NCBI RefSeq assembly: GCF_010994035.1
Contig: NZ_WIXN01000010.1
Coordinates: forward strand, 1 to 64,000
Length of the DNA: 64,000 nucleotides
Direction: 5' to 3'
Source: Virgibacillus aidingensis
Lineage (GTDB): Bacteria; Bacillota; Bacilli; Bacillales; Amphibacillaceae
Part shown: positions 16,440 through 26,273 of the stretch, piece after piece
How positions within the stretch are numbered: position 1 is the stretch's first letter
Layout: each line of letters begins with the position of its first letter
The notes under the pieces: generated by a model
Told to the model about the DNA's origin: nothing
The model's input: the letters and a program-made list of their open reading frames with translations, nothing else
Database searches by the model: none
Made by a program: the position numbers and the translations under genes

Positions 16440-18014
16440 ATGAAAACGAAAATTGAAAAATTACATGCACATAAAAACCTGAAGCGGAATTTGTCTGTTC
16501 CATGTTTAGTGGAAGAGATCTTAGAACGGGAGGAAGGAATTTTAACAGCGACCGGTGCGGTCCGTTCAACGACGGGCAAATATACCGGCCGTTCTCCCAA
16601 TGACAAATTTATTGTACAGGACAGCGAAACAGATAATAAGGTCGATTGGGGACCTGTCAACCAGCCTATTGATGAAGCTTCCTTTGATAAGCTGTACCAT
16701 AAAGTAATCGATTATTTAAGTGAAAAAAATGCTATATATGAATTCAATGGCTTTGCCGGTGCAGATGAAAAATACCGCCTTCCTATTCAGGTAATAAATG
16801 AATTTGCATGGCATAATTTATTTGCCCGCCAGCTGTTTATTGTACCTGCTGATGAAGAACTGAAAAACCATCAATCCGAATTTACCGTAATCTCGGCTCC
16901 GCATTTTCAGGCAGATCCGGAAGTGGATGGAACAAACTCGGAAACATTTATTATTATTTCTTTTAAAAAACGTGTGGTATTGATCGGCGGCACAGAATAT
17001 GCCGGAGAAATAAAAAAATCCATTTTTTCCGTGATGAACTATCTCTTGCCGCAGCAGGATATTATGTCCATGCACTGCTCCGCCAATGTGGGGCAAGAAG
17101 GGGATGTCGCTTTATTTTTCGGCTTATCCGGGACAGGAAAAACCACCCTTTCCGCTGATCCATACCGCCGGCTGATCGGGGATGATGAACATGGATGGAG
17201 TCCGAATGGCGTCTTTAATATAGAAGGCGGCTGTTACGCAAAATGCATCAACCTTTCCCAGGAGAAAGAACCGCAAATTTTTGATGCGATCCGTTTCGGG
17301 TCTGTACTGGAAAATGTCGTTCTCGACGATGACAGCAGGCTTCCGGATTATGATGATACATCCTTAACGGAAAACACACGAGCTGCATACCCGCTGGAAA
17401 ACATGGATAACATCGTGACACCAAGTGTAGCGGGGCATCCGAATACCATTATCTTTTTAACGGCTGACGCTTCCGGAACATTACCGCCTATCAGCAAATT
17501 GACAAAAGAGCAGGCAATGTATCATTTTCTGAGCGGATATACAAGTAAGCTTGCCGGAACAGAGCGCGGAGTAACCGAACCGGAAGCTACATTTTCAGCT
17601 TGTTTCGGCGCACCATTTCTGCCACTTGCTCCTTCCACTTATGCCAAGATGCTCGGGGAAAAAATTGATTCCTACAATTCCAATGTGTTTCTGATAAACA
17701 CTGGATGGACCGGGGGTTCCTACGGCGTTGGAAGAAGAATGAAGCTATCCTATACCCGTGCGATGGTTCACTCGGCATTGGAAGGCGAACTCAATACAGT
17801 GGAAACAACCACAGATGATGTATTTGGCCTGGAAATTCCAATGCATGTACCAGGTGTACCGGACGAAGTGCTTGTTCCAAAAAATGCATGGGATGATGAA
17901 GAAGGGTATTATGAAGCAGCTACTTCCCTTGCGATGAAATTCCATGAGAACTTCAAAAAATTTGATCAGGCAAGCAAGGAAATCAGAGAAGCAGGACCTG
18001 TATATAAAAGATAA
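16440..18014 (+). CDS. pckA: Phosphoenolpyruvate carboxykinase (ATP)
   Basis: A 524-residue ATP-dependent PEP carboxykinase, converting oxaloacetate and ATP to PEP and CO2 at the start of gluconeogenesis. The P-loop [11 protein letters not shown] (about residues 228-238), the metal-binding IGDDEHGW segment and the R-rich [18 protein letters not shown] region are intact. The usual length is about 525-530. It starts behind AAGGCAGG. It lies divergent from metK exactly as in B. subtilis and has its own terminator. A possible CcpN operator is in the promoter region. Confidence 0.98.
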   Translation: MKTKIEKLHAHKNLKRNLSVPCLVEEILEREEGILTATGAVRSTTGKYTGRSPNDKFIVQDSETDNKVDWGPVNQPIDEASFDKLYHKVIDYLSEKNAIYEFNGFAGADEKYRLPIQVINEFAWHNLFARQLFIVPADEELKNHQSEFTVISAPHFQADPEVDGTNSETFIIISFKKRVVLIGGTEYAGEIKKSIFSVMNYLLPQQDIMSMHCSANVGQEGDVALFFGLSGTGKTTLSADPYRRLIGDDEHGWSPNGVFNIEGGCYAKCINLSQEKEPQIFDAIRFGSVLENVVLDDDSRLPDYDDTSLTENTRAAYPLENMDNIVTPSVAGHPNTIIFLTADASGTLPPISKLTKEQAMYHFLSGYTSKLAGTERGVTEPEATFSACFGAPFLPLAPSTYAKMLGEKIDSYNSNVFLINTGWTGGSYGVGRRMKLSYTRAMVHSALEGELNTVETTTDDVFGLEIPMHVPGVPDEVLVPKNAWDDEEGYYEAATSLAMKFHENFKKFDQASKEIREAGPVYKR

Positions 18015-18024
18015 CCTGGGACAA

Positions 18025-18045
18025 AGGGACAGGTACACTGTCCCT
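18025..18045. repeat. Palindromic dispersed repeat, copy 1
   Basis: A 21-nt palindrome with arms AGGGACA and TGTCCCT around GGTACAC, just past pckA. A second copy with the same arms is at 18532-18552. Confidence 0.6.
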
Positions 18046-18063
18046 GCTTGAACTGTGATTGAA

Positions 18064-18092
18064 CCGGCCCCTAATGAGGAGGCCGTTTTTTA
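18064..18092 (+). terminator. Rho-independent terminator of pckA
   Basis: CGGCC/GGCCG with inner CCT/AGG pairing and a TTTTTTA tail, 50 bp after the pckA stop. Confidence 0.8.
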
Positions 18093-18641
18093 TTGCAGGG
18101 AGTTATAAAATTTTTTAGTTGTGGATTATTTAGTCGCCGGATAGCCACAACTTCCCCATCGCCCAGTGGCCCCTGCGCATTTTTTCATAGCCCCTTATTT
18201 ATGAGAATGTTATAACCTTTTTTATCAATCCCATAAAAACACTGGTCTATAAGATTATATTTATTCCTCACTTTCAACTCCCTCTGTGCAGGAGTTCTTT
18301 TCAACCTGTAAAACTTTGTTGGTTTGATTCTTACTATTTGAAAATCATTTCAACCAATTTACTCTTTTTATGTTTTATGAAGAGCATTCCACCTGCAAAT
18401 CCGGCTTGTTTTAACCTTCCTCAACTTTATGAAGACCGGCTTGAAGAGATTTATATGGTCTACATAAGCCCATTGAACTACCTAATTTCACCTCCAAATC
18501 CAACTTGCAGTGATCTTCATCGAGTTTATGCAGGGACAAGGTACCTGTCCCTGTGTCCCACATATAGGCATTCACACATTTTTGCTGTGTGCATAAACTG
18601 AGATGTAATCAACAACAGCTTTTACAGAAAGGAACGAAAAT
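18093..18641. other. Intergenic region with short repeats, no gene recognised
   Basis: About 550 bp upstream of the ABC importer. It contains an imperfect direct repeat (18388-18409 and 18487-18507, each TTC-ACCT-CAAATCC-CTTG in outline), a small hairpin AACTCC/GGAGTT near 18268-18300, and the second palindromic repeat at 18532-18552. The 87-codon ORF across 18338-18601 has no ribosome binding site and follows the repeats, so it was not called. Confidence 0.5.
18532..18552. repeat. Palindromic dispersed repeat, copy 2
   Basis: A 21-nt palindrome with arms AGGGACA and TGTCCCT around AGGTACC, matching the copy at 18025-18045. Both copies flank the same 500-bp intergenic region. Confidence 0.6.
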
Positions 18642-19628
18642 ATGAGAAACTATATCGTTGTCTTTTTTCTCGGTATTGTCCTCTTTCTTTCCGCATGCCA
18701 GTCAGAGAGTGAAACGAGATCTATTGATCTTGCGGAAGTAACACGGTCTGTATTTTATGCTCCGCAGTATGTCGCTTTAGAAGAAGGTTTTTTTGAAGAG
18801 GAAGGGTTGGATGTGGAATTGCAGACGACCTGGGGCGGGGATACAACGATGACCACATTATTATCTGATGGTGCTGACATAGCATTGGTCGGATCAGAAA
18901 CTTCCATCTACGTTTATACGCAGGACTCCAGGGACTATGCCATTAATTTTGCCCAGCTTACCCAAACCGATGGCACCTTTCTTGTGGCTAAAGAACCGAA
19001 GCCTGACTTCACTTGGGATGATCTTAAAGGCAGCACCTTTCTCGGACAGCGGGTTGGCGGCATGCCTCAGATGGTTGGAGAATACGTACTGAAAAAACAT
19101 GGCATAGATCCGCAGCAGGATTTGAACCTGCAGCAAAATATTGATTTTGCCAACATTCCTGGTGCTTTTCAGACTGGTGATGCAAAGTATGTGCAGCTTT
19201 TTGAGCCAACTGCAAGCACCTTTGAAAAGTCAGGAGATGGGCATATTATTGCTTCCTTCGGTGAGGAATCAGGGAAGGTTCCCTACACCGTCTTTATGGC
19301 GAAACAAAGCATGATAAATGAAGACCGGGAAACGATTGAGAAGTTCACCCGCGCCATTTATAAAGCGCAGCAATGGGTGCAGGAAAACAGTGCAGAAACC
19401 ATCGCAGAATCCATCCATCCCTACTTTGAAGATACCGAAGTGGAAATGCTTGCCGCTTCCATTGACAGGTACAAAACACAGGATTCATTTGCGCCAACTC
19501 CATTGATGGAGGAAGAAGCATGGGAAAATTTAAAGGACATTATGGATGAAGCCGGAGAATTGCCTGAAGATGTACCATATGAAGAACTCGTTAATACAGA
19601 GATTGCCGAGGAAGTAATTAACAACTGA
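18642..19628 (+). CDS. ytlA: ABC transporter substrate-binding lipoprotein (NitT/TauT family, YtlA-like)
   Basis: A 328-residue lipoprotein with lipobox LSAC (Cys19), so tethered outside the membrane. The body is a periplasmic-binding fold of the NMT1/ThiY-like, nitrate-sulfonate-taurine class: FYAPQYVALEEGFFEEEGLDVE near residues 38-59, then a WGGDTTM segment. It starts behind GAAAGGAAC. It heads a three-gene operon with an ATPase and a permease at the same place as ytlA-ytlC-ytlD of B. subtilis, beside ytkD. The ligand is not known; no riboswitch indicates it. Confidence 0.87.
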   Translation: MRNYIVVFFLGIVLFLSACQSESETRSIDLAEVTRSVFYAPQYVALEEGFFEEEGLDVELQTTWGGDTTMTTLLSDGADIALVGSETSIYVYTQDSRDYAINFAQLTQTDGTFLVAKEPKPDFTWDDLKGSTFLGQRVGGMPQMVGEYVLKKHGIDPQQDLNLQQNIDFANIPGAFQTGDAKYVQLFEPTASTFEKSGDGHIIASFGEESGKVPYTVFMAKQSMINEDRETIEKFTRAIYKAQQWVQENSAETIAESIHPYFEDTEVEMLAASIDRYKTQDSFAPTPLMEEEAWENLKDIMDEAGELPEDVPYEELVNTEIAEEVINN

Positions 19629-19640
19629 GGAGGGGATCCC

Positions 19641-20456
19641 TTGTCATTTTTACAATTAGCACATGTATCCCATCATTATTTTTCCAAAAAAGGATATACA
19701 AAAGCGCTCGATGATGTCTCATTCTCTATCCGGGAAGGGGAATTCATCGCTTTGCTGGGCCCGAGCGGATGCGGAAAGTCTACCATTTTATCCATTATTG
19801 CAGGTATTATGGAGCAGACTTCGGGCAACGTGCTTCTCCAGGATAAACCAATCCGCGATTCTGAAATGGCCATTGGATATATGCTGCAGCAGGATTATCT
19901 TTTTCCCTGGAAAACAATTATTGACAACGTCCTGCTCGGCCCAAAAATATCTAAAACATTGGGAAATGATTCCAGAAAATTGGCCAATGAATTGCTTAAT
20001 GAGGTAGGGCTGCCAGGTGTGGCTGAAAATTATCCCAGCTCTCTCTCAGGCGGTATGCGTCAGCGGGTTGCCTTAGTCCGGACGCTGATCAATGATCCAA
20101 AAATATTACTTTTGGATGAACCGTTTTCCGCTCTGGATTACCAAACAAAATTAAAACTGGAAGATCTCGTAGCCCAGCTTTTAAAAACATACAACAAAAC
20201 AACTATCCTTGTCACCCATGATATCGGCGAGGCGATCGCCATGAGTGATAAAATATTTATCATGGATGCCAATCCGGGCACGATTGCAAAAACGTTTGAA
20301 GTACCAATTGAACTGCGAAACGAAACGCCTTTTTTTGTCAGGCGTCATCCCAAGTATCAAATTCTCTTTGATAAAATCTGGAAAGAACTTGATACTGAGG
20401 AAAATGAACCGGTAACTGCAAAGGTGGTGGCTTCCAGCGATGACCAAGAACAATGA
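19641..20456 (+). CDS. ytlC: ABC transporter ATP-binding protein (YtlC-like)
   Basis: A 271-residue ATPase energising the importer. Walker [10 protein letters not shown] (about residues 39-47), the Q-loop at QQDYLFPW, signature LSGGMRQR (about 136-143) and Walker B ILLLDEPF are all complete, as is the switch histidine in VTHDIGEA. It starts with TTG after GAGGAGGGG, 12 bp past the substrate-binding gene. It overlaps the permease gene by 17 bp, so the two are translationally coupled. Its class is NitT/TauT/SsuB-type. Confidence 0.93.
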   Translation: MSFLQLAHVSHHYFSKKGYTKALDDVSFSIREGEFIALLGPSGCGKSTILSIIAGIMEQTSGNVLLQDKPIRDSEMAIGYMLQQDYLFPWKTIIDNVLLGPKISKTLGNDSRKLANELLNEVGLPGVAENYPSSLSGGMRQRVALVRTLINDPKILLLDEPFSALDYQTKLKLEDLVAQLLKTYNKTTILVTHDIGEAIAMSDKIFIMDANPGTIAKTFEVPIELRNETPFFVRRHPKYQILFDKIWKELDTEENEPVTAKVVASSDDQEQ

Positions 20457-21246
20457 CAAGCAGCTTTTTCAGGAATATAAAGACACATTGAAGATGGAAA
20501 AAAAGGTTGTGATCAGCTGGCAATTAGCCATTTTAGTTGGCTTCATAGCGCTGTGGGAGATATCTAGCAGGCTTTACTGGATTGACCCGCTCATATTCAG
20601 TTCTCCTGTGCAAGTTTTTGAGGTCATCATCTCCAGTATCAGTGAGGGATCGATGCTCTTGCATTTACAAATTACGCTGTTTGAAACCATTGCCGGCTTT
20701 CTGATTGGGACGATTGGAGGAATTATCATTGCCACCCTGCTCTGGTCATCAAAACGGTTTGCCAAAATCATGGATCCGTATCTGGTTATTTTGAATGCGA
20801 TGCCGAAAGTGGCCCTTGGACCGATCCTGATTGTTGCCCTTGGCACAGGCTATATATCCATTATTACAATGGGAGCAATTATTTGTGTAATCATTACGAC
20901 ACTGGTTGTCTACTCTGCTTTTAATGAAGTGGACCCCAATTATGAAAAAGTACTTATCAGTTTTGGCGCAACCAGATGGCAGTCCTTTAAAGAAGCTATT
21001 TTCCCTGCAGCAATGCCTGCAATGATTTCCACTTTAAAGGTAAATGTCGGACTGTCTTGGGTAGGAGTAATCGTTGGTGAATTCCTCGTAGCAAAAAATG
21101 GGCTGGGCTATTTAATCATCTACGGCTTCCAGGTATTTGATTTCTCCCTCGTTCTTTCCAGTCTAGTGCTGATCGCTGTATTTGCAGCAATTATGTATAA
21201 GTTAGTTGAAAGATTAGAGGGCTGGCTCATCAAACATTCCACATAA
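20440..21246 (+). CDS. ytlD: ABC transporter permease (YtlD-like)
   Basis: A 268-residue membrane permease with about six hydrophobic helices and the EAA loop ([23 protein letters not shown], positions about 171-193), where the ATPase docks. It belongs to the BPD_transp_1 family of NitT/TauT importers. It begins within the 3' end of the ATPase gene. A bidirectional terminator follows the operon. Confidence 0.93.
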   Translation: MTKNNDKQLFQEYKDTLKMEKKVVISWQLAILVGFIALWEISSRLYWIDPLIFSSPVQVFEVIISSISEGSMLLHLQITLFETIAGFLIGTIGGIIIATLLWSSKRFAKIMDPYLVILNAMPKVALGPILIVALGTGYISIITMGAIICVIITTLVVYSAFNEVDPNYEKVLISFGATRWQSFKEAIFPAAMPAMISTLKVNVGLSWVGVIVGEFLVAKNGLGYLIIYGFQVFDFSLVLSSLVLIAVFAAIMYKLVERLEGWLIKHST

Positions 21247-21282
21247 TAAAATCGCCTGCTGAACAATGCAGGCGATTTTACA
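21247..21282. terminator. Bidirectional terminator
   Basis: A perfect stem AAAATCGCCTGC/GCAGGCGATTTT with an 8-nt loop separates the convergent permease gene and the Nudix gene (stop at 21278). T-rich flanks occur on both strands. Confidence 0.85.
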
Positions 21283-21751
21283 AATCATTTTCCTTAATGA
21301 AACGTAAACTGTGTTTCAATACGTCATCTTTCATTAAAAAACTGTACATACCAAGATACTTCACATTTTTTGGCAGCTTCTTTAATAGGTGGGGACCGTC
21401 TGTTTCAAAATAAGAGTCCTTTACTACAAGCTTTTCGATTATGGCATAATATACATTTTTTACAACCGCCTGTCTCTTTCCATCCACAAAATACTGGCCA
21501 ATATACCGTATTTTTTGCACAAGCCCGCCGGTTTCCTCTTCCACCTCACGGATTGCTGCCTGTTGTGCTGTTTCCCCATTTTCCACTTTTCCGCCGGGAA
21601 ATTCCAGACCTCTTTCCTTATGCTTTGTCAAGAGCCACTTATTTTTGTATCTGCAAATCACCAATACATGTTTTGGCTCCTTTGAAAATGGATGATCTTC
21701 AAATGATAATTTTACCTGATTATGATAGTAGTCTGTAAAAGTGTACATCAT
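21278..21751 (-). CDS. ytkD: Nudix hydrolase (YtkD/RppH-like)
   Basis: A 157-residue Nudix hydrolase. The Nudix box is GKVENGE-x7-REVEEETGG (about residues 53-75), with all metal-binding glutamates. The N-terminus (MMYTFTDYYHNQVKLSF) and the position right after the ytl operon match B. subtilis YtkD, an RNA 5'-pyrophosphohydrolase that also cleaves 8-oxo-dGTP. I start at one of two adjacent ATGs at 21751, as in YtkD, not at the ATG 18 nt upstream. Confidence 0.88.
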   Translation of the reverse strand: MMYTFTDYYHNQVKLSFEDHPFSKEPKHVLVICRYKNKWLLTKHKERGLEFPGGKVENGETAQQAAIREVEEETGGLVQKIRYIGQYFVDGKRQAVVKNVYYAIIEKLVVKDSYFETDGPHLLKKLPKNVKYLGMYSFLMKDDVLKHSLRFIKENDL

Positions 21752-21768
21752 GTCAACTGCCTTTTGCA

Positions 21769-22300
21769 TTAATACAAATGTCTGATTTCAGTAATTTCCC
21801 ATTCGCCTTCATAAGTAAACTCTATCTCTGTACTGTACGATCCATATATCTACGAATAATTATCCCGAATAAACCTCATGTTATTGTCCGCTATTTGAAT
21901 CATATCATACTCATTCTCTTCGATAAACCAGAACGGTGACCCCGCAGGCAAAATGTACATGTGCTCCCCTTCTTCAGGAAAAAATCTCCATATGGTTTTG
22001 CGGCCTCTCTTGCTGCAATTTCCTCAAACACATCAGCAGCTCGTTTTTTGATTGATAATTTATCACCCGGTAATTTCTCATCAATATCCTGCAAAATTAA
22101 ACGCATAAATTGATCTGTCAGGTTTACAATTTGTTCATGATTGATGGCCGTAATTTTGGTATCCTGCTCACCCTTTGTTTATTCCTGTTGTTCCCCATCT
22201 TCAGCAAGGACCTCTTCTAATTCACTGTAGTATGTAATTGATATAAACAAAATGGTAATCGCTGGCATCAAAAAAAGATATTGCCTTGCTGTTTAGACTC
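21769..22300 (-). pseudogene. Broken gene for an exported protein
   Basis: On the minus strand one frame encodes an N-terminal hydrophobic helix (PAITILFISITYY, from about 22268) and then an in-frame TAA. It continues through TAINHEQIVNLTDQFMRLIL and EIAAREAAKPYGDFFLKK, shifts frame near 21975 to read MYILPAGSPFWFIEENEYD, meets a TAG, and ends with FTYEGEWEITEIRHLY at 21769. So at least two nonsense codons and one frameshift break a protein of about 170 residues with an extracytoplasmic domain. I cannot name the family. Confidence 0.6.
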
Positions 22301-22574
22301 GGATTGTCATTCTCCCATTCTGATCCGCCTCCTCTTTTGTCTTTTTATTTTTATTCCTTTTGATCGGAAAATATAAACATTATTTAGAATAGAATATTTC
22401 CCTACATGGCTGAAAGGTTATATTATAGCCAAGAATGCTCCAGGTATTACTTTTTTTATATAATAGGGAGATACTTTTATTAGAACAAGTCCGGGCAAAA
22501 TATTACTATTATGGACGACTTTATGTAAATACTGATAATATAGATAGAAGGCAAATCGCAAATGAGGTATATAT

Positions 22575-23462
22575 ATGAATGATCGGTTTCAAAAAGCCCA
22601 GTTCGCTTCTATTCTAGGGATTGTAGTGAACTTAATATTGGCGGTTATTAAAGGAATTGGCGGTATCTTGGGAAATAGCCGCGCTTTACTTGCAGATGCT
22701 GTTCATTCAGCATCTGATGTTCTGAGCTCTATAGCTGTTTTGGTAGGCATTAGAGCTGCTCAGAAGCCGCCGGATTCCGAACATCCCTACGGTCACGGAA
22801 AAGCGGAAAATATCGCGACATTAATCGTAGCGATCTTACTGGCTGTTGTGGGACTTGAGATTCTCATGGATGCCATCTCCGTCATTTGGTCGGAAACAGA
22901 GAGCAACACCAGCATGCTTGCATTATATATTGTTCTTTTTTCCATTTTGGTAAAGGAATCCCTTTTTCAATATAAAAACCGTTTAGGAAACAAAATCAAT
23001 AGTCCGGCGATTATAGCAGATGCCTGGCATCACCGTTCTGATGCCATTTCTTCCCTCATTGCATTTATCGGGATCGGCCTTTCCATATGGGGAGCCAATT
23101 CAGAGATCCCATTCCTTGCCTATTTGGATCCGATTGCCAGCGCCATTATTGCCGTGATCATCATGTGGATGGGCTTTAGCCTTGGAAAAGAGGCTGTGAA
23201 AATTTCCCTGGAAATTGTTCTGGATGAGGAAGATACTAAGAAATTTCTCGATACAATAAATAAAATTGAAGGAGTAAAAAAAATAGATGCACTTCATGCA
23301 AGATCACATGGCTCCTATGTGATCATTGATGCCAAGATTAGTGTGGATTCAGATATTACGGTGGATGAAGGCCATACAATTGCAGTGAATGTGAAAGAAA
23401 AGTTAATGAAACAGCATGAGGGGGTGCAGGATGTCCATGTTCATGTAAATCCATACCATTAA
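22575..23462 (+). CDS. Cation diffusion facilitator family metal exporter
   Basis: A 295-residue CDF transporter with six membrane helices and a cytoplasmic C-terminal ferredoxin-like domain. Metal-site signatures are LLADAVHSASDV (about residues 38-49) and ADAWHHRSDAISS (about 146-158), and the HPYGHGKAE loop is present. The DxxxD plus HxxxD arrangement and overall sequence resemble the manganese exporters MneP/MneS of B. subtilis, so manganese efflux is likely but zinc, iron or others cannot be excluded. It starts 7 nt after GAGG and is monocistronic. Confidence 0.93.
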   Translation: MNDRFQKAQFASILGIVVNLILAVIKGIGGILGNSRALLADAVHSASDVLSSIAVLVGIRAAQKPPDSEHPYGHGKAENIATLIVAILLAVVGLEILMDAISVIWSETESNTSMLALYIVLFSILVKESLFQYKNRLGNKINSPAIIADAWHHRSDAISSLIAFIGIGLSIWGANSEIPFLAYLDPIASAIIAVIIMWMGFSLGKEAVKISLEIVLDEEDTKKFLDTINKIEGVKKIDALHARSHGSYVIIDAKISVDSDITVDEGHTIAVNVKEKLMKQHEGVQDVHVHVNPYH

Positions 23463-23483
23463 GGGTTTTATTATTTTTTAACC

Positions 23484-23533
23484 AAAAATATGGTGGCCAT
23501 AGAGATTATATTTCCGTCCCTGGGGCCACCACA
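23484..23533 (-). terminator. Rho-independent terminator (minus strand)
   Basis: GTGGTGGCC/GGCCACCAT stem with a TATTTTT tail on the minus strand, downstream of the 23593-23913 gene. On the plus strand it may also end the CDF gene, although no T-run follows there. Confidence 0.6.
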
Positions 23534-23592
23534 CTTATAATTACGGAGCATTGTCAAAACCATTTCATGTTATATCTTTTATCCAGTTCCAT

Positions 23593-23913
23593 TTATAAGG
23601 GATTGTTTCCAAGAACACCTATTTCCTCAATATGCTTTTTCACATTATCATCCCCTAAATCATATAACATCTGGTATGTCTCCGCTAACTCATCATCATA
23701 TCTGTCATTTGGCTTATCATTATGGTAAGGCATGATTGGCACATGTGCACGCCAGAAAGACTGCCAGCTTGCACCATGCATATTATTCAATTTGGAACGC
23801 AATAATAATATTTCATCATTTGTTGCATGGATGGTAAATTCATCATTATTCCCAAACTTTGTTTGCGATATTTCTCCTGAGCCGATATTGACATAGAACT
23901 TTTTTCTTTCCAA
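23593..23913 (-). CDS. Conserved hypothetical protein (Bacillaceae)
   Basis: A 106-residue protein. I start at the TTG at 23913, 8 nt after GGAGG, rather than the GTG three codons upstream that abuts that site. The segments FYVNIGSGEISQ, FGNNDEFTIHAT and FRAHVPIMPYHNDKPNDRYD look conserved as in Bacillus hypothetical proteins sometimes labelled hydrolase/acyltransferase. No catalytic motif is visible and no membrane segment occurs. Function is unknown; neighbours give no hint. Confidence 0.7.
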   Translation of the reverse strand: MERKKFYVNIGSGEISQTKFGNNDEFTIHATNDEILLLRSKLNNMHGASWQSFWRAHVPIMPYHNDKPNDRYDDELAETYQMLYDLGDDNVKKHIEEIGVLGNNPL

Positions 23914-24086
23914 AACGAACACCTCCTGGTAATAATTTGGCTCAAGTAACCGGAAAGCATGTATGGAATTTTTGTTTTATGGCGTAAAATCTGCTTATAG
24001 GAGTCAAATTCCGCAAGCAATATATTTTTTCATTTATGGGGACGTCTTCAAACTGAGTAAGGGCAGTTTTTATAAGTATCTGATCC

Positions 24087-24581
24087 TTATATTTTTCTTG
24101 CATACCGCAAAGATACCTGTTTCTCATTTGTATCCGTATATGTAAGCCGTTTATGCTGAAACGAGAAACCCCTTGCCTCATAAAAAGGAAGTCCCAGCTG
24201 GTTGCCCTCTTGAACAGAAACCCATTGTTTCACAACACCCTGATTCTGCTGGTCTTTTGTCACTTTTTCAAGCAGCAGTCTGCCAATGCCCATATACCGG
24301 TATGTTTCATCTACATAAAGTACAAATATCTCACCGTTAGCCGGTTCTGTAATCCCGGCTCCGACTACACCGACAACTTTCTGATCGTCTAAAGCAATGT
24401 ATGAATACATGCCATGCAGGATATCTTTAGAAACCTTTTCGTGATTGTACCAAAACTCCACATTTTTCTTCTGGTATTTCTCACTCAGCTTTCCTTCAAC
24501 TGTTTGTCTCCAGCCTGCTGAACAGATTTCAGCAATGCCCTCTGTATGTTTTGTTTCCGGTTTTACAATAGATATATCCAA
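24087..24581 (-). CDS. GNAT family N-acetyltransferase
   Basis: A 164-residue GNAT enzyme starting with TTG behind AAGGGGGG. Domain features in order: EIFVLYVDETYRYMGIGRLLLEK (about residues 85-107), with the acetyl-CoA loop YRYMGIG, then LPFYEARGFSFQHKR, the strand-helix at the cofactor end. It lies 25 bp downstream of a VOC protein gene on the same strand, so they are probably cotranscribed. The substrate is unknown. Confidence 0.88.
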   Translation of the reverse strand: MDISIVKPETKHTEGIAEICSAGWRQTVEGKLSEKYQKKNVEFWYNHEKVSKDILHGMYSYIALDDQKVVGVVGAGITEPANGEIFVLYVDETYRYMGIGRLLLEKVTKDQQNQGVVKQWVSVQEGNQLGLPFYEARGFSFQHKRLTYTDTNEKQVSLRYARKI

Positions 24582-24605
24582 TTCCGTCCCCCCTTGTATT
24601 GCTTC

Positions 24606-24980
24606 TTATGTCAAATTTTGCACCAGCCAGATTTTATATCCGTCCGGATCGGCTGCAACAGATTCCCTGACTCCCCAATCCTGAATTACCGGCTGCTGCA
24701 CAATTTCACCGCCGGCAGATTTAATATATGAGACAGCTGCATCTACATCATCCACTAATAATTCAATCACCATTCCTTTATCAGTTGGATCAGGAGCATC
24801 AGCTGAATGCAATAAAACGGTAACACCGCCTTTACCTGATCCCACCCGGAAAAATGCCATATTCTTATCAACAAAGTCCTTTTCCAAGTGCAGCACGTGT
24901 TCATAAAAATGTATAGATTTAGCCAAATTCTTCACTTGAATAATAATCGTATTTAGTCCCATTACGTTAAATCCAGCCAT
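24606..24980 (-). CDS. VOC (glyoxalase) family protein
   Basis: A 124-residue single VOC domain: LNTIIIQVKNLAKSIHFYEHVL at the start, then the FFRVGSGKGGVTVLLH strand pair, and DPDGYKIWLVQ at the end. The ADPDG glutamate position of classical glyoxalase I is altered (YKIWLVQ), so enzymatic metal binding is uncertain; many such proteins are resistance or binding proteins. It starts behind GAGGAGGAA. It lies between an ArsR-type regulator upstream (15 bp) and a GNAT gene downstream, forming a likely three-gene operon. Confidence 0.87.
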   Translation of the reverse strand: MAGFNVMGLNTIIIQVKNLAKSIHFYEHVLHLEKDFVDKNMAFFRVGSGKGGVTVLLHSADAPDPTDKGMVIELLVDDVDAAVSYIKSAGGEIVQQPVIQDWGVRESVAADPDGYKIWLVQNLT

Positions 24981-24994
24981 TATATTCCTCCTCG

Positions 24995-26137
24995 TTAAAT
25001 CTTTAATATTGTATCCAGGAAGTTCTTAACTTTCCCGAACTCATTTTTATTAATGGAAAAATACTTGGTGGTTCCTTCTTGCCGGATATTTACTAATCCG
25101 GATTGATGAAGCTGGTTCAGATGACGGGAAACAGTGCTTTGTTTCATTTTCAGCTGATTAACAATTTGCTGGGCAAACATTTCCTTGTTTTCAGCAATTA
25201 ATTCAATGATTTGTAAACGGGCCCTGTCACCAAGCCCTTCAAACAGCATATAAAAGTCCGACAGTCTATTGTTCCCTTCCTGGTGCTCAAAGTTACGATT
25301 GCCGGAGTCAGGTTCAAACATTACATATAGTCGCCCGGTTGTATGGTATAAAACAATAAGTCTTCCCAAATTAGTTACAGGAATAAATATTATCTCTTTT
25401 GCCCTGTTTACCTGATCCAATTCATTTGTATCCGGATAGAGGCCGGTAATCCCATATATGGCTTCTGCATTAGTTGAATAGGCGGATGACAGTCGGGCAA
25501 TACTGTCCGTTTCCCAATCTGATAAAGACGATTTAACCTTTTCCCAATGTGCCTGGAAACCGGATAGCCAGAAACCTTCGAGCAAACGAATAACGCTATG
25601 TTTAATCAATTTTATATCTTGATAAAGAGGAATTATTTCTTCTATATTTTCCACTGACCAGCTCTGCAAAACCGCCCTTAATGCCTGTTTTCGCATACGA
25701 GGATCTTTTAAATCATTTTCCTTTAGACTGACTTCCTCCATAATCCTTTCCACTTCGGTCATAGGAGGTAAATATTTATAATAATAATCCATCGTTTCTG
25801 TTATCCCATAAATAATAAGTTCCATTACTCTTTCATCGGGCAGCTGCTTCCACCAGTTAATAAATTGATCCCAGCTCTGATTTAACCTACCATGCTTATT
25901 CATATAAAACTGGCGAAAAATTACCCCGTGGGCAAAAACGGTTCTTAACAGTTTTAAATCGTCCAATACCGTTTGATTCAGCTTGCCGGAGAATTCTTTT
26001 ACCCATCCGGATGGGTTAGCCGGGCTGTTCAAAAAGTAATCAATCAGCTGAATATTTGTCATCAAGTTTACGCCTGGAGATTGCTCAATACGCAGTTTTG
26101 TTTCCGGAAATGCAGGTGTAAAAAGGTTCCTCTCCAT
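24995..26137 (-). CDS. ArsR-type winged-helix regulator with large N-terminal domain
   Basis: A 380-residue protein. Its last 80 residues form an ArsR-like winged helix (GLGDRARLQIIELIAENKEMFAQQI, then MKQSTVSRHLNQLHQSGLV as recognition helix). The first 300 residues are an alpha-rich domain like those of DUF5937-type regulators, of unknown ligand. It has no cysteine-rich metal site. It starts with ATG behind GAGGTGAT. As the first gene of the operon with the VOC and GNAT proteins it probably controls them, possibly as a response to a toxic small molecule. Confidence 0.82.
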   Translation of the reverse strand: MERNLFTPAFPETKLRIEQSPGVNLMTNIQLIDYFLNSPANPSGWVKEFSGKLNQTVLDDLKLLRTVFAHGVIFRQFYMNKHGRLNQSWDQFINWWKQLPDERVMELIIYGITETMDYYYKYLPPMTEVERIMEEVSLKENDLKDPRMRKQALRAVLQSWSVENIEEIIPLYQDIKLIKHSVIRLLEGFWLSGFQAHWEKVKSSLSDWETDSIARLSSAYSTNAEAIYGITGLYPDTNELDQVNRAKEIIFIPVTNLGRLIVLYHTTGRLYVMFEPDSGNRNFEHQEGNNRLSDFYMLFEGLGDRARLQIIELIAENKEMFAQQIVNQLKMKQSTVSRHLNQLHQSGLVNIRQEGTTKYFSINKNEFGKVKNFLDTILKI

Positions 26138-26223
26138 CGAATCACCTCATTATATTATTATATTGAATATTTGTATATTAAATATTTTATATTCGCTCAA
26201 TCATTTCGTCAATCTTATTCATA

Positions 26224-26260
26224 ATAAAAAAGGACGGAGCCGTTTAAAGCCCGTCCTCTT
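26224..26260 (-). terminator. Rho-independent terminator of rocD
   Basis: AGGACGG/CCGTCCT stem with a TTTTTTATT tail on the minus strand, just past the rocD stop at 26274. Confidence 0.85.
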
Positions 26261-26273
26261 CCTTAAAACTATT

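Noticed and set aside
18338-18601. Plus-strand 87-codon ORF upstream of ytlA
   Set aside because: It covers two repeat types and has no start signal; the apparent coding similarity between its halves is caused by the direct repeat.
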